Assembly (NCBI GenBank): GCA_905250115.1
Contig: CAJNOI010000042.1
Location: forward strand, 334,020-398,019
Source of the DNA: Adineta steineri
Lineage: Eukaryota > Rotifera > Eurotatoria > Adinetida > Adinetidae
DNA length: 64,000 bases
Direction of reading: 5' to 3'
A program made the translations under genes and the position numbers. Positions 58,039 through 64,000 of the stretch are shown one piece after another. Below the pieces are notes generated by a model, which was not told the origin of the DNA, made no database searches, and worked only from the letters and a program-made list of their open reading frames with translations. Position 1 is the first letter of the stretch; every line of letters starts with the position of its first letter.

Positions 58039-58755
58039 ATGAGAAAAACTGCAGCATTAATTTTCGATCGATCTTTACTGATTTTACCATTCACCGCTAC
58101 TCTAACTATGATCCTAACCATAGTGATATGTTATTTAAACGATATATCAGATGGTCAACGAATAACTCAAATGAAAACGACAAACGACCTAGTTTTCACT
58201 ATTTTATTTGTTGGAATGGTTATCTTATTTCCTCAAATGTTAGTAATTATCATTGGTCGATTTCGATCACTATTAGAAGCTCAATCAGTTATTAATCGGA
58301 TTATTCTATATATCATTCATATGATTGTTGCTATCCCCTTAATTGGTGTACCTATTATAGCCTGTATAGAGAAAGGTAGTGGTCGTGATGATTGGCCTTA
58401 CGATATTCTAATTGGACTACTTATGTCTCTTTTCCTGTATTGTATTCTTCATACTATTTTGGTCGTCTATCTCTATATATGTCAAAGGAATGCTTTTCAA
58501 TGGTCAAAAATTATGGGACCAATATGGTTTGTTGTTTGTACTGTACCAGTTATTCCCTGTACTATCATACTAAGAACATACAATATTCATCTTCCAATGT
58601 ATATTGTACTCATTTTTCCTGTTTTATATTGCTTAGGTTTCGTATATCCATTTTGGTTACGAGCTAAAGCAAGAAATAGATCTTCCGTTGTACTTGGACC
58701 ATTAACATTCTTAAATGATCCCGATCAAGAAACATTAGTTGCTTTTCCTATCTAG
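58039..58755 (+). CDS. Six-transmembrane protein, possibly DRAM/FRAG1-like
   Basis: 238 residues, single exon, ATG 58039 followed by MRKTAALIFDRSLLILPFTA. Hydrophobic segments lie at about residues 12-32, 50-72, 84-106, 122-146, 156-176 and 182-204. The loop after helix 1 has the motif NDISDG, and the helix-2 start VFTILFVGMVILFPQM and late QWSKIMGPIWFVV recall the DRAM/TMEM150/FRAG1 family, where an ISD motif follows helix 1. The similarity is topological and weak, so treat the family as a guess. The C-terminal tail is short and polar (NDPDQETLVAFPI). If correct, it would act in lysosomal or plasma membranes. Otherwise it is simply an unassigned membrane protein. Confidence 0.6.
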   Translation: MRKTAALIFDRSLLILPFTATLTMILTIVICYLNDISDGQRITQMKTTNDLVFTILFVGMVILFPQMLVIIIGRFRSLLEAQSVINRIILYIIHMIVAIPLIGVPIIACIEKGSGRDDWPYDILIGLLMSLFLYCILHTILVVYLYICQRNAFQWSKIMGPIWFVVCTVPVIPCTIILRTYNIHLPMYIVLIFPVLYCLGFVYPFWLRAKARNRSSVVLGPLTFLNDPDQETLVAFPI

Positions 58756-58872
58756 ATGATCACTAATATGAATGAGAATATTAACAAGTTTGGAATGATT
58801 TCAATATAATCTCTTATCTCGATGTACTAAAATAAATCAATCAAAATTATTTTCTTCGTTGTTTGTATATTT

Positions 58873-58907
58873 ATCTTGAGGGTGTGAGTGTGGGTGTGGG
58901 TGAGTAT
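58873..58907. repeat. Telomere-like half-element (G-rich arm)
   Basis: ATCTTGAGGGTGTGAGTGTG followed by GGTGTGGGTGAG, 118 bp after the six-TM stop and past an AATAAA near 58829. The expected C-rich partner downstream is lost or too decayed to recognise. Confidence 0.7.
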
Positions 58908-60353
58908 AAATGCTCTTTTGTTCCATCTTCATGCTGACTATGATAAGAATAATTAAGAAACAAGAGAGGATCACCAGGGCTAAAGAGAAATCGAGTATGA
59001 ATTACAATAGATAGATAAGCAATATATTAAAACGAAATAAACTTAATTTCTTACTTACGTCTATCAATCTATAAAAAAGAATTATACGTGGCTCAATTGA
59101 TTCTCGTCATGAATACTATGTGGTATTTTTTTACTATCATTGGATCAAGATGATTCATTGAAAATGAAATAAAAAAATAGATTTTCAATCATTTCCTTCT
59201 TCAAATTTCATCCTCAAAATTTTTTTGTTTTATGTAATTTTCGATATTTGAGTGGAGCACAATTCAAGCTCCAGATGATAATTCCAATCAAAATATGAAA
59301 AGCTTTATGATCTAGATTTCCAATTCACAATTCTTCTAGTCAACAATTAGAGATAAAACGAGCACAAATAATCTTGAGAGTGGGTGTGGGTGCCAAAGAA
59401 TACAAGATACGCACGGCTATGCCCACTCACCCATGCCTTACATCCACATACTAAATCTATAAATTAACATTGAAAGATGAAACTTTTTGTTCTTCGAATT
59501 TAATTATCACATGTTGATTCTTTAAAAAAAGGCAATTTCTTGATTAAAAATGAAACACATAACAAATGAATCAATATCAACATAAACATTTCTTTGATTA
59601 TATTGCTGTGTGATATTACACTTGTGTTTTATTTTATATCATTATCAGTTATACAAAACATTTGCCAAAAAAATAGTATTCTTTTTCAAAATTGAGCAAT
59701 ACATTGTTTTTTGAAAAAAAACTACATGAGAACAAATAGTATTACTTTACTTAAAAAATTGAATAAGATTTGTATAGACTTGATCACAAAAATTTTCTCT
59801 GTTTTTTTTCTGACAACTATGGAAGTCAAGGAAAAATAAGAAGACTGAACAAAGTTCGAAGAACGTTAACAAAAAACATTAAATAGTAGTCTGTGAAAGA
59901 AGAAGAATATTACTATTTGATTTTCAATATTAAACGAATGATACACAAGTATGATTATATTTTTTCAGATATTATTTGTTTTGATATAAAAATTGAATCG
60001 AAAATATGAACTAAGTTATTACTACTTATGTTTCATTAGTTAATCTATTTATTAGTAGTTTCTATTTTGTAACAGTTTGTTTTTGTAGAATTATGTTTTA
60101 ATTACTTCATGTCATCTCTTCATCTACAATTTGATAACATAAGAACTGACATATAATTACTTCAATTTGACAGATAAATCTTTATTATCATGTCAATGTC
60201 TTATACCATCTGCATGAAGTATACATGCAAAAGAATGTTTTTTTTGATAAAAAAAGCTTAATAATAGGACTCCATATTTCTATTTTATTAATAAATAAAA
60301 AAGAAAAGGAAATGAATTGTCATAAAATAAAAAGACTGTTGCTATAAGAATTT
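58908..60353. other. Gene-free region before the GPCR gene
   Basis: AT-rich. It includes palindrome 14 (listed next) and otherwise no recognisable gene or repeat. The GPCR promoter is expected near its end. Confidence 0.4.
59371..59451. repeat. Telomere-like palindrome 14
   Basis: ATCTTGAGAGTGGGTGTGGG on the left and GCCCACTCACCCATGCC..CATCCACAT on the right, about 25-bp centre. Confidence 0.65.
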
Positions 60354-61417
60354 ATGGCATCGTCATCAGCAATACAAACAATACTGACTATTTCTCAAGA
60401 TTATTCAATTGTTACAACTTCTATTATTTTTATTTTTGGATTTATTGGTAATTTAATAAATATTATTATGTTTACTAAATATAAAGCTTTTCGAAATAAT
60501 CAATGTATATTCTATTTAACCGTTGAATCCATTGCTAATATTGGTTCATTGATATTGTATTTTGTTCTTGGTATTTCAGCTTTTCTATATGGATTTGATT
60601 TATCACAATATTCCTCAATATGGTGTAAATTACGAACAATAATAGGACAAACACTTTTATTAATTGTACTTTCTTCAGTATGTTTTGCTGCATTCGATCA
60701 ATATCTTTCAACAAATTATTCATTATATCTAAGACAACAAAGTACAATGAGTTTAGCTCGACGTTTAGTAATTACAGCAATAAGCTTTTCACTTTTCCAT
60801 TCAATTCTATTTGGCGTTTTTTTCTATGCAAAACCAAGAGGTGGCTGTATAGCATATTATACTGTATTTATTCAATATTATTCGTATTTTTTCTATCCAT
60901 TTTTATGTGGTTTTATTCCAATTTTGATTTCTGGTTCAATTGGTCTTTTAGCATATCGTAATGTTCGTCGTATTGTTCGTCGACACCTACCAATCGTTCA
61001 AAGACGTCTTGATCAACAATTAACAAAATTTGTTCTTATACGTGTTAGTTTCTTAATCATTTTACTTATACCTGTTGTTACATATCGTATTTATGCAATG
61101 AATATTAATATTGATCCAAATAATTCTATGCGATTAGCAATTGAAAAGTTAATTTTTACAATTATAAATTCAATTTTTGATCTTAATTATGCGGTAAAAT
61201 TCTACTGCTTACATTCTTTTACTTTAATACAGTGAATTTTTTTTAGGTAAATTTCTATATATTTTCAGTTTCATCATCAAGATATCGCAGACAAGTGAAA
61301 TATATTTTAATAAAAAAATGTTGGTATCAATTGAAACGACGATTTTATTTTAATCGAAATCAAATCGAACCTTCCATGGCACTACCAATACCTAGTATCG
61401 AACTATTGAATGAATAA
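60354..61417 (+). CDS. Orphan seven-transmembrane receptor (rhodopsin-like GPCR)
   Basis: Two exons, 60354-61193 and 61247-61417, joined in phase 0 across a 53-nt GTAAAA..TTTTAG intron. Without splicing the frame stops within TM7. The protein has about 336 residues. TM1 carries the GN motif (FIFGFIGNLINIIMF). TM2 and TM3 follow (FYLTVESIANIGSLILYF; CKLRTIIGQTLLLIVLSSVC), with a conserved Cys before TM3. The end of TM3 reads FAAFDQYLS, where most receptors have DRY. TM4-TM6 are clear (ILIRVSFLIILLIPVVTYRI). TM7 spans the splice, SIFDLNYAVNFYIFSVSSSR, a variant NPxxY region, then a basic tail of about 45 residues. It belongs in style to the bdelloid and nematode chemoreceptor-like orphan GPCR expansions. 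The ligand is unknown. Confidence 0.85.
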
Positions 61418-62234
61418 GTTTTTTGTTAAAATTACTTTGAATTTGTTTAGATAAATATAGGCAAAATGTCATTCGCTTATTAATTAGCAAATTAAAAAAA
61501 GTTTTTAATTAAAATAATAATAACTTTGAATACGTAATGATTAGGTGAAAAAATCAAAAATTTTAAATAAAACTGTATACGATACTATCTTAGAATGATT
61601 ATGAATATATTGTATGCATATGACAATCTAATCTTCATTATAACATATTTTAATTTAGACTAATCTCGACTCGACAACTACATAAGTCTGCAAAAATACT
61701 AGATAGAACTTATCGACATGACTAGCCTTCTTACTGCGACGTCCCAATGACTTTATGTCCTTATAACTCTCATATCTTTTATATTAAGAGATGCGTTTTT
61801 TTCGTTGCGTATTTATTTATTGAATAAACTTAACCATTCCGCTTACAATAGAGAAAAAATCATGAATGTCTCTACTTTCCATTATTCAAATTGTTTATAC
61901 TGAAGCCATTCTGCTACTAACCCATCATAGACAGTACTTGACACGTGCGAAAATACTTGGTAGATCCGTGTTAACATCACAAGCTGTAGGTCCATAACTA
62001 TAGTTTTTGAAGAAACTTAGGTAATTTTGATAAAAAATCTTTTTAAAAAGAGAAGCGAAGAAAGACCTCTTGATATTGATCCAAATTCGATATTATAGTC
62101 TTTGCTTCCATCCATTCGTGTTGCCTCTATACATATAAAAAGTTGGATTTGGCAAACAAAAAGGAGCGTAATGGCTCGTAAAGCTAAAAAAATCTCCTGA
62201 TTTTTTACAAAAGCCTCTGATTGCTACAATCTGA
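61418..62234. other. Intergenic region after the GPCR
   Basis: AT-rich and gene-free. Near 62186 it has AAAATCTCCTGATTTTTTAC..CTCTGATTGC, resembling the CTCCTGATTT repeats at the left end of the hAT-like element at 50406, so it may be a remnant copy. Confidence 0.4.
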
Positions 62235-62302
62235 TTGAGGGTGTGGGTGTGGGTGTGGGTATCTCTTCTTTAACAACACCCACACCCACACCCACCCTCA
62301 AG
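62235..62302. repeat. Telomere-like palindrome 15 (best-preserved copy)
   Basis: TTGAGGGTGTGGGTGTGGGT (arm of about 26 bp with three GTGTGG units) and the complementary CACACCCACACCCACCCTCAA, around a loop of about 20 bp, ATCTCTTCTTTAACAA. Nearly perfect complementarity makes it the reference copy of the family. Confidence 0.9.
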
Positions 62303-64000
62303 AAACAAAGCGAAAAGGAAAAACCTCCATCACATATATGCATGACAGAATAGGAAAAAACCATTATGCACGGCAACTAATAGAAGAAAAATAACTGTGT
62401 AAATGATTGGAAGAAGCCTTATGATCGCATATAAAGAAAATGTGAATCATAACAGGTGAGTGCAGATTTCTATGGTTTAGTCAACTTTCGCCGAAAAAAA
62501 TTTTTTCCCAAAGAGATAATTTGACGAAAGAAAGCCATAAAAAATGTAATTCACTAAATCAGTTTATCTCCAAGTACGTGGGATTGTTTTTAAGTCAGAT
62601 GACTACAAGGAGAAAAAAGCGAAACTTCGTTTATTTCAAAAATTTTCTGAAGTACGATAGAGATACGGACGTATCGCTTTTCCCTTTTTGAAAAAAAGCA
62701 CATGCATCATAGTTTTCGCTTTGCTTTACTTTAAATGTTTACACCTATATCAAATTTTGGTACAGTAATAGCGAATAAAAGTAATCTTCACTTGTCAAGT
62801 TCTAATAAAATATAAGGTGAAACTAAAAAAAGAAAACTAAAGTATTCGTCAATTGTCTTATAGGACATATTAATTGCATCAACAACGTTTAAGGGAGACA
62901 ATATATAATCTTGAAAAATCATGAAAAAGAAATAGAATATTCTCTGATATTTAAAAAACAAAACAATATATATAATATTGAATCAAGCCGGATAAAATAC
63001 TGATTGATTAATTATTAAAATGTTGATCATTATTGTGATGAACGCGTTGTTTCTTAACAAATTCAGTAACTTTTTAACTATTTCATAATATTAAAAAGAA
63101 CTAGCTTTATAGCTTGCAACACCTCCTAAGTATTATCTTTTCTCCAAGATTTTCAAAACAACGTTCTAATTTTGCGATAAGTCTCTCGTAAAGTCTTTTA
63201 ATGCATACACATATACGTGTAATATAGATGTCATGACATATTGATACAACCAATGAGTCATTAAAAAACAAATTTCAACAAACGCTTCTTGATTTTATAG
63301 TTTGTTATCGTAATGTAGATCAAAGTCACTTCCTTTCTTTTGTGGGTATATTAGTAATAATATGCTTTACACCTTCACCTGAGACGCACAATTATTATTG
63401 AAGCGAATAAATTTCCAACAAAAAAATGTGCACCTACTTCATTATATGAACTCTTTTCTCCAAATCTTTTTTTATTTTATTTCCGATTAAAAACATTTTA
63501 AAAAAGAAAATACCACCTTTTTTATTTGATAAAAATTATTTTTTTAGTGACGAGTAGAATTGTTTTGATTCGCTTGATATAAAAATTAAAGTATTTTTAA
63601 GTGTGTATGACTCATGTCTACGTTATGTTGGAAAAAACCAACCATTACGTTTAAATATATTATTCCCATCGAAGATTGATTACTTTGGAAAAAAAGATTT
63701 TTATTTTGAGGTATATATAATAAAACTTTTTTGTGATTCACGGTAAGTTATTTATCTAATTTTGTACATGTATCATTATAAAGAAGCATAGTGCATCAGT
63801 TCATCTTTTCTTCTCATTTTTATACTGATGAGTCATCATATAAACTGAAACCGTCTGTTTTAATGTGTGCGTATAGAACGATAAAATTATGTCGTATAAC
63901 GAAACATACTTTGAAATTACATCAATACATGAACTTTCTAGAGAAATAATTAAAATATTAGCGTAAATTATTTTTAAAATATTCTGATTCTTACTTTTAG
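62303..64000. other. Gene-free right edge
   Basis: AT-rich non-coding sequence to the window end, with only short chance frames. A very weak telomere-like pair (TTGTGGGTAT..ACACCTTCACC, 63340-63382) is too decayed to call. Confidence 0.4.

Noticed and set aside
58032..58667. Alternative frames over the six-TM gene
   Set aside because: The 238-codon frame explains the region. The others are shifted shadows rich in Ser/Tyr.
63340..63382. Possible extra telomere-like palindrome
   Set aside because: Only GTGGGT and ACACCTTCACC remain. Too weak to separate from chance.

Overview
The window looks like nuclear DNA of a bdelloid rotifer (Adineta/Rotaria type). Coding is very AT-rich, and most introns are only about 48-60 nt with GT..AG ends. 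The protein set is typical of these animals: a Cys-Pro-Cys two-TM membrane family, FG-GAP and NHL repeats, F-box proteins, a HEPN/TPR/Sel1/MYND protein, orphan 7TM receptors and a YbaY-like domain. The right two thirds is sprinkled with GTGTGGGTG motifs, close to the TGTGGG hexamer known as the telomeric repeat of Adineta vaga. The species is inferred; no marker gene fixes it. All spliced models were read by eye from splice sites and frame.

Region 1 (1-21.7 kb) is core-like. It holds a capicua homologue (455-2283, minus), an SLC17/VGLUT-type transporter (9853-13710, minus), a Caprin homologue (18293-21127, plus) and an elongator tRNA-Met (21579-21651, minus). These conserved intron-bearing genes are separated by long AT-rich non-coding DNA with microsatellites. 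No telomere-like motif was seen here.

Region 2 (22-27 kb) is a transition. A small secreted cysteine-rich prepropeptide is followed by a 100-N assembly gap. Next comes a cluster of telomere-like palindromes around a cysteine-rich gene fragment, and then a relatively GC-rich secreted VWA-like gene.

Region 3 (27-42.4 kb) has two minus-strand membrane-protein genes. The first is best modelled as one gene of about 1776 residues: three tandem copies of a two-TM Cys-Pro-Cys module, then a seventh TM helix and an FG-GAP beta-propeller. The second is a full-length ABCB (P-glycoprotein-like) transporter.

Region 4 (42.4-64 kb) is accessory. It contains an NHL-repeat fragment that starts at a telomere-like motif, a decayed beta-lactamase-like gene, and a HEPN-TPR-Sel1-MYND gene split by a 1308-bp hAT-like element with a recognisable 8-bp target duplication. 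An F-box gene, an F-box pseudogene, a YbaY-like protein, a 6-TM protein and a two-exon GPCR follow. Many of these genes are followed, 35-125 bp after the stop codon, by a short palindrome of consensus CTTGAGGGTGTGGGTG..loop..CACCCACACCCTCAAG.

That palindrome family is the strongest candidate for an undescribed system: telomere-repeat-derived stem-loops placed at gene ends throughout the accessory DNA and absent from the core-like part. The three-module membrane gene is the second candidate, because it could encode a three-subunit assembly on one chain.
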